64,000 nt of DNA, taken from positions 1,240,001-1,304,000 of the forward strand of contig NZ_CP015961.1 of the NCBI RefSeq assembly GCF_001659785.1, read 5' to 3'. Within the stretch, counting starts at the first letter, position 1. Each line of letters opens with the position of its first letter. Source of the stretch: Dietzia timorensis. GTDB taxonomy: Bacteria; Actinomycetota; Actinomycetes; Mycobacteriales; Mycobacteriaceae. Below the pieces are notes generated by a model. The model saw only the letters and a program-made list of their open reading frames with translations, had not been told where the DNA came from and made no database searches. Both the position numbers and the translations under genes were made by a program. Shown here piece after piece: positions 7,513 to 16,473 of this stretch.

Positions 7513-7645
7513 ACGTGACGTTGGCGTTGTGATCTGCGACCAGTTTCTGTCGTTTCCCTCTCGCTCGGCGCCATAAGTCAATATCGTTCAGACAGAATGC
7601 CGCGCGCATTCTGAGGGCCAGGGGACAAGTCGACGGAGCGAATTC

Positions 7646-8527
7646 ATGAACCAACCGCCAAACGATGGACGCCCGGGGCAACCGCACAACCCATACGATC
7701 CTCGTTCCGGGGTGGCCGGGCCCGATCCCACGCGCCAGTTTCCGGCCAATCCCTATGGCGGCGACCACCACGGCAACCCGTACGCCGGAAACCAATACGG
7801 TGGCAATCCGTACGGTGGGCAGCACTACGGCGGCCCGCAACCTCCGCAGCAGCCCCAACAATTCGGCTGGCAGCAGCAGTACGGCGGGCAGCAGCAATTC
7901 GGCCAGCCCTACGGCGCACCCAATCCATATGGCAACTACGGCGGTCCCCAGCAGCCTGGCGGCGCAAGCACCTCGGCGGGCACGAATACCGGCTTGATCA
8001 TCGCCGCAATCATCGGCGTCGTCGTACTTGCTGTCGTGGCCGTCGGCGTCGTCTTCGCTTTTCGCGATTCGGGGGATGACGGCGGAGGCATTGCGCTCCC
8101 CACGACGTCCTCGGCGGCGCCGACCGCGGATCCGAATCCCGGCGGCTCCCCGCGCTCGTCGGAGCCATTCGCGCCGAGCGAACCCTCCGCGCCCTTCGCG
8201 CCCTCCGCGCCCTCATCGACCGCCGTCGCCCCGCCGCCGGGCGGCTCGGAGGGCGGAACCAACGTCCGCCTCGAAGCCACCTCGTCGACGGGCTCGGAAA
8301 TTACGGTGACTTACGTGGACACCGATTTAAACGTTCAGCAGGAGGACGTTCCGTCTCCCTGGTCGACCGAACTCACCTCGAGTGGCGGCTTGACCGCTGT
8401 GTCGCTTCTTGTTTTCCAGGTCGACGAGGGCGATGTGACGTGCAAGATTTTCGTCGACGACGAGGAGGTCGACTCGAATACCGCGACCGGCTCTTTCCAA
8501 AGCGCCGATTGCGTGTACTACGGATAG
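7646..8527 (+). CDS. MmpS-like membrane-anchored protein with Gln/Gly/Pro-rich N-terminus
   Basis: The 293-residue protein has three parts. The cytoplasmic N-terminus of about 110 residues has Gly-Gln-Tyr-Pro repeats (NPYGG, QQQYGGQQQFG) and is probably disordered. One transmembrane helix follows (LIIAAIIGVVVLAVVAVGVVF, about residues 115-135). The exterior part is a Ser/Pro/Ala linker (PSEPSAPFAPSAPS) and a small C-terminal domain (residues 205-293) with EITVTYVDTDLNVQQEDVPSPW and a Cys pair (DVTCKIF and ADCVYYG) that could form a disulfide. The end domain resembles MmpS accessory proteins of mycolic-acid bacteria. No MmpL transporter is adjacent, so a partner is not identified. Confidence 0.75.
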   Translation: MNQPPNDGRPGQPHNPYDPRSGVAGPDPTRQFPANPYGGDHHGNPYAGNQYGGNPYGGQHYGGPQPPQQPQQFGWQQQYGGQQQFGQPYGAPNPYGNYGGPQQPGGASTSAGTNTGLIIAAIIGVVVLAVVAVGVVFAFRDSGDDGGGIALPTTSSAAPTADPNPGGSPRSSEPFAPSEPSAPFAPSAPSSTAVAPPPGGSEGGTNVRLEATSSTGSEITVTYVDTDLNVQQEDVPSPWSTELTSSGGLTAVSLLVFQVDEGDVTCKIFVDDEEVDSNTATGSFQSADCVYYG

Positions 8528-8560
8528 ACTTTTCGCGCCGGCCGGGCCAGACCAGGGCGA

Positions 8561-9151
8561 TTACGCCTTCGCGTGAAGCGTCGGACGGTAGACGAGCTCC
8601 TGGATCCTGCCGTCGAAGACCGTGCTGCTCACGAGGTCGAGGTCGAAATCCGAGGCTCCGGCGAATATCGGTACCGTGCCCGTCGCGCCGGTAAGGACGG
8701 GGAATATCGTGACCTGCACGAAATCGACGAGGCCCGCCGTCATAAGTGATCGGTTGAGTGAGACGGAACCATGCGAACGCAGGGGGACCGGGGAATCGGC
8801 CTTGAGCCGGCGGACGATATCTACGGCGTCGCCGCTTTCGAATCGGACGTCGGGCCACTCGGGCGCCGAGTCGATAGTGCTCGAGACGACGGTGGTGGGC
8901 GCGAACTTCATGCGGGTGTTCACGGGGTCGTCGGCCTCGCTTGCGCGGGTGAGGTCGCCGAGGAAGTTCTGGAACATCCGAAAGGTGTTCGCGCCGAGCA
9001 CGAATCGCATGTCGGCTGCGTATTGATCAGCACGGTGGGCGAGGAATTCCGGGCCCTGTGTGCCCCAGTAGCCGCCCCAATCGCCGTCGGGTCCGAAGGA
9101 GCCGAAGCCGTCGAGGCTGCAGAAGATGTCGAAGGTATAGGTGGCGGGCAT
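8561..9151 (-). CDS. RibD C-terminal/DHFR-fold family reductase
   Basis: The 196-residue product follows the stand-alone RibD_C (dihydrofolate-reductase-like) pattern. It starts ATYTFDIFCSLDGFGSF, contains LGANTFRMFQNFL (the LGRxTY-type segment), then a central VVSSTIDSAPEWPDVRFE. The conserved IRRLK-like PVPLRSHGSVSLNRSLMTAG is the variant of the nucleotide-binding GS stretch, and LVDFVQVTIFPVLTGATGTVPIF closes the fold. Such proteins bind NADPH and a pterin- or pyrimidine-like substrate, but individual substrates are unknown. SD GAGGAG precedes the ATG. It lies 67 bp downstream of a second family member on the same strand. Confidence 0.82.
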   Translation of the reverse strand: MPATYTFDIFCSLDGFGSFGPDGDWGGYWGTQGPEFLAHRADQYAADMRFVLGANTFRMFQNFLGDLTRASEADDPVNTRMKFAPTTVVSSTIDSAPEWPDVRFESGDAVDIVRRLKADSPVPLRSHGSVSLNRSLMTAGLVDFVQVTIFPVLTGATGTVPIFAGASDFDLDLVSSTVFDGRIQELVYRPTLHAKA

Positions 9152-9218
9152 GTGAACTCCTCGGTGAACGCGTGCTTCTTGGGCGTGGCCGTTCCGTCGC
9201 CGGCACGGGCAAATCCGG

Positions 9219-9794
9219 CTACATCAGCGACGTTGCCGGCACAGGGCGAAAGCGAAGCGCCACCGCGCCGGAACGGAAATCGCGCCGCGACACCTGCTCG
9301 AGCTGGATGCGTTCGCGCAGCCCGGACAACAGCGTCGGACCGTGTCCTGCGAGTACCGGCTGGACCACGAATTCGTATTCGTCGATCAGACCGAGGTCGG
9401 CCAGCGCGAGGGGGAGCGCCAGGCCGCCGACCAACAGCCCCTCGCCGGGTTCTCGTTTGAGCGCCTCCACCGAGCTCTTCAGGTCGCCGCCGAGCAGCTC
9501 TGCATTCCAGTCGACGCTGCCGAGCGTGGTCGACACCACGTATTTCTTCGCCTGGTCGATCGTGTCGGCGAACGGAACGTCCCAGTCCTGCATCCATTCG
9601 GGCCACGTGCCCGAAGAAGGGCGCCGCCACGCCGTTTCCATCATCTCGTAGGTGACGCGCCCGTAGAGGAGCGCGTCCGACCGGCGCATAGCCTCGGTCC
9701 AGAACTCCATGGACTCGGCGTCCGGGACGAGCCCCGCCTCGTGGTGGCAGCAGCCGTCGAGCGTGACGTTGATCGAATATCGCAGCGGTCTCAT
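9219..9794 (-). CDS. RibD C-terminal/DHFR-fold family reductase (paralogue)
   Basis: A 191-residue RibD_C-type protein. It opens PLRYSINVTLDGCCHHEAG, then RRSDALLYGRVTYEMMETAW (the GRxTYE motif) and AKKYVVSTTLGSVDWNAELL. LKREPGEGLLVGGLALPLAL carries the GG loop of the NADPH site, and LIDEYEFVVQPVLAGHGPTLL is the family end signature. This is the classical YyaP/YwjB-like layout and closer to consensus than its neighbour at 8561-9151. Catalysis is presumed NADPH-dependent reduction of an unidentified heterocycle. SD AGAGGGAG precedes the ATG. Confidence 0.88.
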   Translation of the reverse strand: MRPLRYSINVTLDGCCHHEAGLVPDAESMEFWTEAMRRSDALLYGRVTYEMMETAWRRPSSGTWPEWMQDWDVPFADTIDQAKKYVVSTTLGSVDWNAELLGGDLKSSVEALKREPGEGLLVGGLALPLALADLGLIDEYEFVVQPVLAGHGPTLLSGLRERIQLEQVSRRDFRSGAVALRFRPVPATSLM

Positions 9795-9955
9795 GGCGAT
9801 GCTCCCTCTGATCCGTGTCCGCCCGCGCGATGCGTGGCAGAGCTCCCGGTGCTATCTCCAGGATTCCGCAGGGCGGGGGAGCGCCTTTGTCCGTCCGTGC
9901 GCACTATCGCCACGGGCTCCCGCTGCCGGCCGTGCGGTCGCTGCCGACCGGCCAC

Positions 9956-10318
9956 CTAACCCTTCGCGGCGTCGATCTCCCGCACATGTACCCGCACGAG
10001 GTCCTCGATCAGCTCGTCGGGGAGCGGGTTATCGAGCGTGGACTTCACCGCGTGAGCCGTGCGCTCGTACCCCGTCAATCGTTCGGCCAGTTCGTCGAGC
10101 GCCATCGACGACGGGTAGAAGCTCATGTGCCTTTTCGACGCGGTGAAGTACACGAGCGCCCGCCCGCGATATTCCATCGTCGGCATCCGGTAGCTGATCT
10201 TTTCCTCGGCCTCCGGAACCAGCCTGGTCACGAGCGCGCGAATTCGCTCCAGCTCCGCCCGAAACGCCGAGTCGACCCCGGCCAGGTACTCGTCGATACT
10301 CGCTGCCGCCTGCGCCAT
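9956..10318 (-). CDS. DUF1801 (YdhG-like) protein
   Basis: A 120-residue DUF1801 protein. IDEYLAGVDSAFRAELERIR is the opening helix pair, VTRLVPEAEEKISYRMPTMEY holds the conserved E-x-I-S-Y-x-M-P core, and RALVYFTASKRHMSFYP is the conserved strand before the C-terminal helices. The fold is shared with frataxin-like iron chaperone annotations, but metal binding is unproven. It is the first of three same-strand small genes (with 9219-9794 and 8561-9151), although gaps of about 160 and 67 bp leave the operon uncertain. Confidence 0.85.
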   Translation of the reverse strand: MAQAAASIDEYLAGVDSAFRAELERIRALVTRLVPEAEEKISYRMPTMEYRGRALVYFTASKRHMSFYPSSMALDELAERLTGYERTAHAVKSTLDNPLPDELIEDLVRVHVREIDAAKG

Positions 10319-10485
10319 CTCCGTCGCTCCTCACCACATTCTGCACCGTGTAGTACCACCGAGTATGACGCCGGACGCGCTTCTCCGCCCGGCCCCGCGC
10401 TCTCCCCGCATCGCAGGACCAGCGCCGACCTGGCAACCTCTGGGACAGGTAGATAGTGGTTGCCTCGACGCATGGTCAGAAATGT

Positions 10486-10527
10486 GAAGAGCGGGCCACC
10501 GGCGCTTGTGCCGGTAACCCGCTCTTC
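10486..10527 (-). terminator. Terminator downstream of tRNA-His
   Basis: GAAGAGCGGG (10486-10495) pairs with CCCGCTCTTC (10518-10527), with an inner ACCGGC/GCCGGT hairpin. On the minus strand it is followed by ACATTTCTG. Confidence 0.8.
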
Positions 10528-10535
10528 TCAATCGG

Positions 10536-10609
10536 GGTGAGTGACGGGACTCGAACCCGCGACAGCCAGGATCACAACCTGGTGCTCTACCAACTGAACT
10601 ACACTCACC
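10536..10609 (-). tRNA. tRNA-His (anticodon GTG)
   Basis: The reverse complement begins G-GTGAGTGTAGTTCAGTTGG. The acceptor is GTGAGTG/CACTCAC with the extra G-1 opposite C73, the identity element of tRNA-His. Anticodon stem CCAGG/CCTGG has loop TTGTGAT. CCA is not encoded. Confidence 0.97.
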
Positions 10610-10759
10610 ACACTGGACAGACGATCGACGAGATGCGTCGATCACTGCAGCGCTCAGTAGTCTACATGCCACCCGTGGGCAGGGCGAAATCCGCGGGGAC
10701 GGGCGCAGGCTGCGGCGCAGGCGGGGGAGCGGCCGCTTGAGGCAGGGCGGCGCCCGACG

Positions 10760-11476
10760 TCATCCTTCGGTGATTTTCTTTGCCGCCGCGGCGACGTCCT
10801 CGGACGTCGGGCCGGGCTGCGGAACGAATGCCGTGGCGCGGTAGTAGCGCAACTCCTTGATGGACTCGATGATGTCGGCGAGCGCCCGGTGCGCCATGCC
10901 CTTATCGGGCTGACCGAAGTAGATGCGCGGGTACCAGCGGCGGCACAGCTCCTTGATCGAGCTCACGTCGATCATGCGGTAGTGGAGGTACTCATCGAGT
11001 TCGGGCATATCGCGGGAGATGAACTTGCGATCGGTGGCGATCGAATTGCCCGCCAGGGGTGCCGTGCCGGGCTGGGACACGTGCTGGCGGACGTAATCGA
11101 GGACCGCCTTCTCGGCCTCTTCGACCGTGACTTTCGACGCCCGGATCTCCTCGGTGAGGCCGGAGGAGCGGTGCATTTCCTGCACCACATCATTCATGGA
11201 ATCGAGGGCCTCATCGGGCGCGCCGATGACGATATCGACGCCGTCGCCGAGAACGTTGAGCTCGCTGTCGGTGACCAGTGCCGCGATCTCTACCAGCAGG
11301 TCGGCGCCCGGTTCCGTGCCGCCGTCGAGACCGGTCATCTCGCAGTCGATCCAGACGATGCGGTCGTGCTTCGGATTGATCGACGGCTCGGCGGACTCCG
11401 GTTGACCAGGCGAATGTGCGGCCTGATCCGACGAACCTGCATTTGTACCGGACAAGGGTGGAGTTGATTCTGGCAT
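10760..11476 (-). CDS. orn: Oligoribonuclease
   Basis: The product is 238 residues, longer than the usual 180-215 because of a 35-residue Ser/Pro-rich N-terminal extension. The DEDDh 3'-5' exonuclease begins at about residue 37 with [20 protein letters not shown], containing the D-x-E motif. [20 protein letters not shown] supplies motif II, and [20 protein letters not shown] carries the His and last Asp. Orn degrades 2-5-nt RNAs, the last step of RNA decay, including pGpG. No later start codon is available before the motif, and the divergent palindrome (11472-11491) places the transcription start on this ATG. Confidence 0.93.
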   Translation of the reverse strand: MPESTPPLSGTNAGSSDQAAHSPGQPESAEPSINPKHDRIVWIDCEMTGLDGGTEPGADLLVEIAALVTDSELNVLGDGVDIVIGAPDEALDSMNDVVQEMHRSSGLTEEIRASKVTVEEAEKAVLDYVRQHVSQPGTAPLAGNSIATDRKFISRDMPELDEYLHYRMIDVSSIKELCRRWYPRIYFGQPDKGMAHRALADIIESIKELRYYRATAFVPQPGPTSEDVAAAAKKITEG

Positions 11477-11491
11477 GATCTAAATCATGCC
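11472..11491. promoter_or_regulatory. Divergent leaderless promoter palindrome, orn/HerA-like gene
   Basis: Arms GGCATGAT (11472-11479) and ATCATGCC (11484-11491) flank CTAA. Each arm contains the ATG of one gene. CATGAT in each arm also lies 7 nt upstream of the opposite gene's ATG, at -10 distance. The two start codons are only 10 bp apart. Confidence 0.7.
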
Positions 11492-13130
11492 GAATGATGC
11501 ATCCGCAAGCGAGAACAACACCGATTTGGCCCCCGCGAAGAAGATTGCGCAGGGGTACGCCAGCGAGGGCGCCGGGATCTCACTCGGGTCCGTGTTGGTA
11601 GACGGGAAGGCCGATCCCGAGGCCCAGGTTTCCATCCCGCTGTCGATGATGAACCGACACGGCCTTGTCGCCGGAGCGACCGGAACGGGCAAGACCAAGA
11701 CGCTTCAGTTGATTGCCGAGCAGTTGTCCGTGAACGGCGTGCCCGTGGTGATGGCGGACATGAAGGGCGACCTGTCCGGGCTTGCGCAGCCGGGCGAGGA
11801 CTCCGATAAGGCGCGCGGCCGCGCCGAGCAGACCGGCGCCGACTGGGCGCCGGCCGGACACCCCGTCGAATTCCTGTCGCTGGGCACCGAGGGCATCGGC
11901 GTGCCGTTGCGCGCGCGGGTGAGCTCGTTCGGGCCGATCCTGTTGTCGAAGGTGCTCGGGCTCAACTCGACGCAAGAGTCGACGCTCGGGCTGGTCTTCC
12001 ACTGGGCGGACGAGCAAGGGCTGGAATTGTATGACCTCAAGGACCTGCGGGCCGTACTTCAGCACCTGACGTCCGACGAGGGGAAAGAGGACCTCAAGGG
12101 CATCGGCGGCGTGTCGTCGCAGACCGCCGGCGTCATCCTGCGTTCTCTGGTGAACCTGTCGAACAACGGCGGCGACACGTTCTTCGGTGACCCCGAGCTC
12201 GACCCTGCCGACCTGCGCAAGGTCGTCGACGGGAAGGGCACGATTTCGCTGGTCGAGCTCGGTGACCAGGCCACGCGGCCGGTGCTGTTCTCCACGTTCC
12301 TCATGTGGGTGCTCGCCGAGCTGTTCCAGGATCTGCCCGAGAAGGGCGACGCGGACAAGCCGGAGCTCGTGTTTATCTTCGACGAGGCGCACCTGCTGTT
12401 CGAGGACGCGTCGAAGGCGTTCCTCGACCAGGTCGAGCAGACGGTGAAGCTTATTCGGTCCAAGGGCGTGGGCGTGTTCTTCTGCTCGCAGCTGCCCACC
12501 GACATCCCGGGCGACATCCTCTCGCAGCTTGGTGCGCGCGTGCAGCACGCGTTGCGCGCGTTCACGCCCGAGGACCAGAAGGCGTTGAGCAAGACCGTGA
12601 AGACCTACCCGAAGTCCGAGGTGTACGACCTGGAAGAGGCGATCACCGGTGCCGGGACGGGTGAGGCGATCGTCACGGTGCTGTCGGAGCGTGGCGCGCC
12701 GACGCCGGTCGCGTGGACGCTGATGAACCCGCCGACCTCGCTGATGAACACGATCGGCAACGAGGCGATCACCGCTGCGGCGAAGGAAAGCGAGGCGTGG
12801 GGCAAATACGGCGAGACCGTCGACCCACTGAGCGCCTACGAGAAGTTGGCCGAGCAGGCGGAGAAGGCCGGGGCAGGTTCCGGCGAGGCTGGTGCCGCTG
12901 GTGGCGGGGGAGCGCAGGATGCGCCCGCCGCTGAGCAGGCTCCGGCGAGCGAAGCTCCCCGCGAAGACAGTGGGGAGCGCCGGAAGGGTGGCGAGCGCGA
13001 GGAGGAGGGGTCGTTCGTGTCGCGGGCGATGTCGAATCCCGCCACGCGCAGCTTTATGCGCAGCGCCGCGAGTGCCGCAGGGCGCGAGATCACCCGCAGC
13101 CTGTTCGGTACACGGCGCCGGCGCCGCTGA
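11487..13130 (+). CDS. HerA-like (DUF853) helicase/ATPase
   Basis: A 547-residue DUF853/YjgR-type ATPase. Walker A GATGTGKT is at residues 63-70 and Walker B LVFIFDEAHLLFED near 293-306. The HerA-FtsK core includes an arginine-rich sensor region (LIRSKGVGVFFCSQLPTDIP) and ALSKTVKTYPKSE. The C-terminal 110 residues are Ala/Gly/Glu-rich and probably flexible, ending with a basic SLFGTRRRRR tail that could touch nucleic acid. HerA-like motors translocate DNA; the cellular task of this stand-alone subfamily is not known. Its start codon lies inside the palindrome shared with orn, so both genes are probably leaderless and coregulated. Confidence 0.88.
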   Translation: MPNDASASENNTDLAPAKKIAQGYASEGAGISLGSVLVDGKADPEAQVSIPLSMMNRHGLVAGATGTGKTKTLQLIAEQLSVNGVPVVMADMKGDLSGLAQPGEDSDKARGRAEQTGADWAPAGHPVEFLSLGTEGIGVPLRARVSSFGPILLSKVLGLNSTQESTLGLVFHWADEQGLELYDLKDLRAVLQHLTSDEGKEDLKGIGGVSSQTAGVILRSLVNLSNNGGDTFFGDPELDPADLRKVVDGKGTISLVELGDQATRPVLFSTFLMWVLAELFQDLPEKGDADKPELVFIFDEAHLLFEDASKAFLDQVEQTVKLIRSKGVGVFFCSQLPTDIPGDILSQLGARVQHALRAFTPEDQKALSKTVKTYPKSEVYDLEEAITGAGTGEAIVTVLSERGAPTPVAWTLMNPPTSLMNTIGNEAITAAAKESEAWGKYGETVDPLSAYEKLAEQAEKAGAGSGEAGAAGGGGAQDAPAAEQAPASEAPREDSGERRKGGEREEEGSFVSRAMSNPATRSFMRSAASAAGREITRSLFGTRRRRR

Positions 13131-13294
13131 TTCGGCGCTCCGGACGCTGCCTGGAACTGTCTGGCGCGCCCGCACCATTTGGAGTACCGCTGACCATGCG
13201 CATTGTCAGGGTCTGCGGGGCTGCAGGTGGTGTCGAGCGCTACCGGTCGGCGGTTCCACTCATTTACGGGCGGCGGTTCGTCCGAACGCGCAGA

Positions 13295-14200
13295 TTAGGC
13301 GGAAGAGTCGGGCGTCGTAGCTGCGGCGCCCTGGCCGCCGGTGGAACCTGCGGCGTCACCGGACCTGGATCCCGAGACGTCGGCCGCATCCGCCGAACCC
13401 TCGCCGAGCTTGGCGTAGGCCTTGCCCGCGAGCGGCGACACGAATCGACGCGGCAGGAAGTTCGTGGCCAGCGACATCGTCTGGCCGATCGGCCCCGGAA
13501 CGACACGCATCTTGTTGCGGGCGAGCGCATCGATCGACAGCCGCGCCGTGTAGGTCGTGTCGACCCAGAAGCTGTCGGGCACGATCCGGTCGACGAACGT
13601 CTTATCTGCCTCGGCGATCTCCTCGGTGCGCACCGGCCCTGGAGCGAGCAGCGTCACATTCACACCCTGCTTTTTGACCTCCCCGCGCAGCGACTCCGAG
13701 AACGTGTTGAGGAACGCCTTCGATGCGGCGTAGGTCGCGTTGTTGGGGATCGCGGTGTTGCCGGCGGCCGAGCCGACGTTGAGGATGCCGCCCGAGCGGC
13801 GCTCGAGCATCCCCGGCAGCACTGCGAGGATCAGTTCGTGCGCGGCGACCGCGTTGAGCTGGACCTGGTCCCGCTCGTAGTCGAAGTCGAGCTCCGAAAC
13901 CGGGCCGAACGTTGCGATGCCTGCGTTATTGCAGAGGATCGAGACCTCGGTCTTCTCCAACTCCGCGAGCAGCGGCGCGCGCTTTTCCGGTTTGGACAGG
14001 TCGCAGGCGCGCACGTCCACCTCTACGCCGGTGCGCGAGCGCAGCTCGTCAGCGAGCTCATTGAGAATCTGCTCGCGGCGCGCGACGAGGACGAGGTTGT
14101 ATCCGCGGGTTGCGAGCTCGCGGGCGAACGCCATTCCGATTCCGGAGGACGCGCCGGTCACCACGGCGCGGCTGTGGGCGGTGGGCATCGGCAGAGCCAT
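13295..14200 (-). CDS. Short-chain dehydrogenase/reductase
   Basis: A 301-residue classical SDR. VVTGASSGIGMAFARELATR (about residues 13-32) is the TGxxxGxG dinucleotide site, CNNAGIATFG is the NNAG strand, and YAASKAFLNTFSESLR contains the Tyr-x-x-x-Lys catalytic pair with a preceding Ser (NVGSAAG). NADP(H) preference is suggested by RR following the VLVAR strand. The C-terminal 40 residues are Ala/Ser/Asp-rich and low-complexity. Substrate is unknown. SD GAAGGAT precedes the ATG. Upstream is tRNA-Arg; downstream 13131-13294 contains no recognisable gene. Confidence 0.88.
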   Translation of the reverse strand: MALPMPTAHSRAVVTGASSGIGMAFARELATRGYNLVLVARREQILNELADELRSRTGVEVDVRACDLSKPEKRAPLLAELEKTEVSILCNNAGIATFGPVSELDFDYERDQVQLNAVAAHELILAVLPGMLERRSGGILNVGSAAGNTAIPNNATYAASKAFLNTFSESLRGEVKKQGVNVTLLAPGPVRTEEIAEADKTFVDRIVPDSFWVDTTYTARLSIDALARNKMRVVPGPIGQTMSLATNFLPRRFVSPLAGKAYAKLGEGSADAADVSGSRSGDAAGSTGGQGAAATTPDSSA

Positions 14201-14233
14201 AGTGATCCTTCGAGCGTTGCGGCAAAAAGTGCG

Positions 14234-14306
14234 TGCCCCCGAGAGGATTCGAACCCCTGACCAATCGGGTAGAAACCGACTGCTCTATCCACTGAGCTAC
14301 GGAGGC
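14234..14306 (-). tRNA. tRNA-Arg (anticodon TCT)
   Basis: The reverse complement starts GCCTCCGTAGCTCAGTGG and forms acceptor GCCTCCG/CGGGGGC (one T:G pair) and anticodon stem GTCGG/CCGAT with loop TTTCTAC. The T-loop contains GTTCGAATC. Discriminator A; no encoded CCA. Confidence 0.96.
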
Positions 14307-14385
14307 TGGGTACCGGCGGCAAGCGCGATGCTTCCGGAGGGCACCGAGGGAATCTTAACGTACAGGGCCGATTTGCCCACCTCCA

Positions 14386-14400
14386 TATTATGGACCCATG
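14386..14400 (+). promoter_or_regulatory. Leaderless promoter of the CopD-CtaG gene
   Basis: TATTAT (14386-14391) lies exactly 6 nt before the ATG at 14398, so transcription is expected to begin on the start codon. No Shine-Dalgarno sequence is present. Confidence 0.6.
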
Positions 14401-16473
14401 ACATCTCGCGTCGGCGTGACCCGGCGGCCCGCTGGCCCACCCCTCCTCGGATATATCGCCCTCCTCGTGGCCGTCGCGGCTGTCGTCGCGGGTCCTCTGA
14501 GTGACCTGTCCACCAGCGCGGCGCTCGACCTGCTCGGTATTCCCGATCCTGGCCCGCTCACCTCGTACGGGCTGCCCATCGTGCGCTCGGTGGCGGAGAT
14601 CTTCTGCGCCCTCGCCGTGGGCCTGTCGTTCTATGGCGCCTTCTACACCCCACCGCAGAAGGACGGCACGCTCGACGTCGCCGGGTACCGCTCGCAGCAC
14701 TGGGCCTCGATGGCCAACGCCGTGTGGGCGGTGTGCGCCGCGATGCTCATCCCGCTCACCTTGTCCGACGTGTCGGGGCAGAAGCTCACCGATTCGCTGT
14801 CTCCGGACCAGTGGCTGCTCGCGATTTCCTCAGTGGACGTCGCGTCGTCGTGGCGCTGGGCCGCGATCATCGCGATCGTTGCGGCGATCGGCCAGCGGCT
14901 GACCCTCACGTGGCGCTGGTCGGTCATCTGGCTCGCGCTGTCGATGGCGGCGCTCCTGCCGATCGCGGCGACTGGGCACGCCGCCTCCTCGGGTGCGCAC
15001 GACATCGCGACGAACTCCCTGGTCCTGCATCTGGTCGGCGCGGTCCTCTGGATGGGCGGGCTCGCCGCGATCGTGCTGCACGCACTACGCGGGGACGGCC
15101 GGATGCGCCTCGCTCTCCGACGTCATAGTGCGGTTGCCACGGTCGCGTTGTTCGTGGTTGCGGCCTCCGGCGTGATCAACGCGCTGGTGCGCATCCAGCC
15201 CGGTGACCTGTTCTCCACGACCTACGGCCGGCTGATCATCGCCAAGGCGGTGCTCATCGTGGTTATAGCGGTGCTCGCGATCGGCCTCCGCCGCCGCCTT
15301 CTCGGCCTGCGCGCGTGGCCGAAACTCTGGCTCGGGCCCGAGCGCCCAGGCAGCGCGGCGTCATCGCCCATGACGTCGGACGCGCCGATCTCCCGCGCCC
15401 GGATCTGGGCTTTCGCCGGCGTGGAAACGGCTGTGATGGCCGCGACCTTCGCCGTGGCCGTGTCCCTCGGCCGGACTCCGCCGCCCCCGCCGCCGTCGAT
15501 TCCCACCGTGCAGGAGGCGCTGCTCGGCTTCGAACTCCCCGGCAATCCGACGCTGATCACGCTCATCACCAACTGGCGATTCGATCTGATCCTGGGGACC
15601 GTCTCGCTGGTGGCGATCGCGCTGTACTCGTGGGGGCTTATCGTGCTGCGTCGGCGCGGGGATTCGTGGCCGGTCTCGCGCACGATCTTCTGGATGGCCG
15701 GTTCGGTGCTGCTGTTCCTCACCACCAGCTCGGGCCTGGGCATGTACATGATGGGCCAGTTCTCGCTGCACATGGTCGCGCACATGCTGCTGTCGATGAT
15801 GGTGCCGGTGTTCTGGGCGCTCGGCGGGCCGCTGACCCTGGCGCTGCGCGCGCTTCGGCCGGCCGGCCGCGGCAACCCGCCGGGCCCGCGCGAGTGGATC
15901 CTCGAGCTCATCCACAACCCGATCTCGTGGTTCCTCACCCATCCCGTGGTCGCGTCGATCCAGTTCGTGCTCGGCTTCTACCTCGTGTACTTCGGCGGCT
16001 TCTACGACACGCTCGCCGGGGACCACTTCGGCCACGTGTTCATGAACGTGCACTTCCTCATCTCGGGGTATCTGTTCTACTGGTCGATCATCGGCGTGGA
16101 CACCTCGCCGCACAATTACTCCCCGTTGTTCAAGCTGCTCACGCTCCTCGGCTCGCTGCCGTTCCACGCGTTCTTCGGGATCATGCTCATGCTCTACGGC
16201 GAGGTGCTCGCGCCCGACTGGTACGGCGGCCTCGAACTACCGTGGGTGCCTGACTTGCTCGCCGACCAGAAGGAGGGCGGCGGCATCGCCTGGGGATTCG
16301 GCGAGATCCCGCTGTTCGTGGTGATGATCGCGCTGGCCTTCCAGTGGTACAGCGCGGATTCGCGCGACGCCCGCCGCTCCGAGCGCAAGGCCGATCGCGA
16401 CGACGACGCCGAGCTGCGCGCCTACAACGAGATGCTGCGGCAGATGGACGAGGGAACGCGCAGCGGAAAATAG
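14398..16473 (+). CDS. CopD-CtaG fusion, copper/cytochrome c oxidase assembly membrane protein
   Basis: A 691-residue polytopic protein. The N-terminal half (to about residue 300) is CopD/YcnJ-like: many helices with AATGHAASSGAHDIATNSLV, VLHLVGAVLWMGGLAAIVLH and ALVRIQPGDLFSTTYGRL, conserved His/Gly patterns of copper-resistance membrane proteins. The C-terminal half (about 385-650) is a caa3-type CtaG domain with GMYMMGQFSLHMVAHMLLSM, GFYLVYFGGFYDTL and MNVHFLISGYLFYW, rich in intramembrane His and Met. Such fusions are common in mycolic-acid bacteria and probably move copper toward the periplasm for CuA/CuB insertion. The charged tail is cytoplasmic. Copper is inferred from family, not shown by the sequence. 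Confidence 0.88.
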   Translation: MTSRVGVTRRPAGPPLLGYIALLVAVAAVVAGPLSDLSTSAALDLLGIPDPGPLTSYGLPIVRSVAEIFCALAVGLSFYGAFYTPPQKDGTLDVAGYRSQHWASMANAVWAVCAAMLIPLTLSDVSGQKLTDSLSPDQWLLAISSVDVASSWRWAAIIAIVAAIGQRLTLTWRWSVIWLALSMAALLPIAATGHAASSGAHDIATNSLVLHLVGAVLWMGGLAAIVLHALRGDGRMRLALRRHSAVATVALFVVAASGVINALVRIQPGDLFSTTYGRLIIAKAVLIVVIAVLAIGLRRRLLGLRAWPKLWLGPERPGSAASSPMTSDAPISRARIWAFAGVETAVMAATFAVAVSLGRTPPPPPPSIPTVQEALLGFELPGNPTLITLITNWRFDLILGTVSLVAIALYSWGLIVLRRRGDSWPVSRTIFWMAGSVLLFLTTSSGLGMYMMGQFSLHMVAHMLLSMMVPVFWALGGPLTLALRALRPAGRGNPPGPREWILELIHNPISWFLTHPVVASIQFVLGFYLVYFGGFYDTLAGDHFGHVFMNVHFLISGYLFYWSIIGVDTSPHNYSPLFKLLTLLGSLPFHAFFGIMLMLYGEVLAPDWYGGLELPWVPDLLADQKEGGGIAWGFGEIPLFVVMIALAFQWYSADSRDARRSERKADRDDDAELRAYNEMLRQMDEGTRSGK

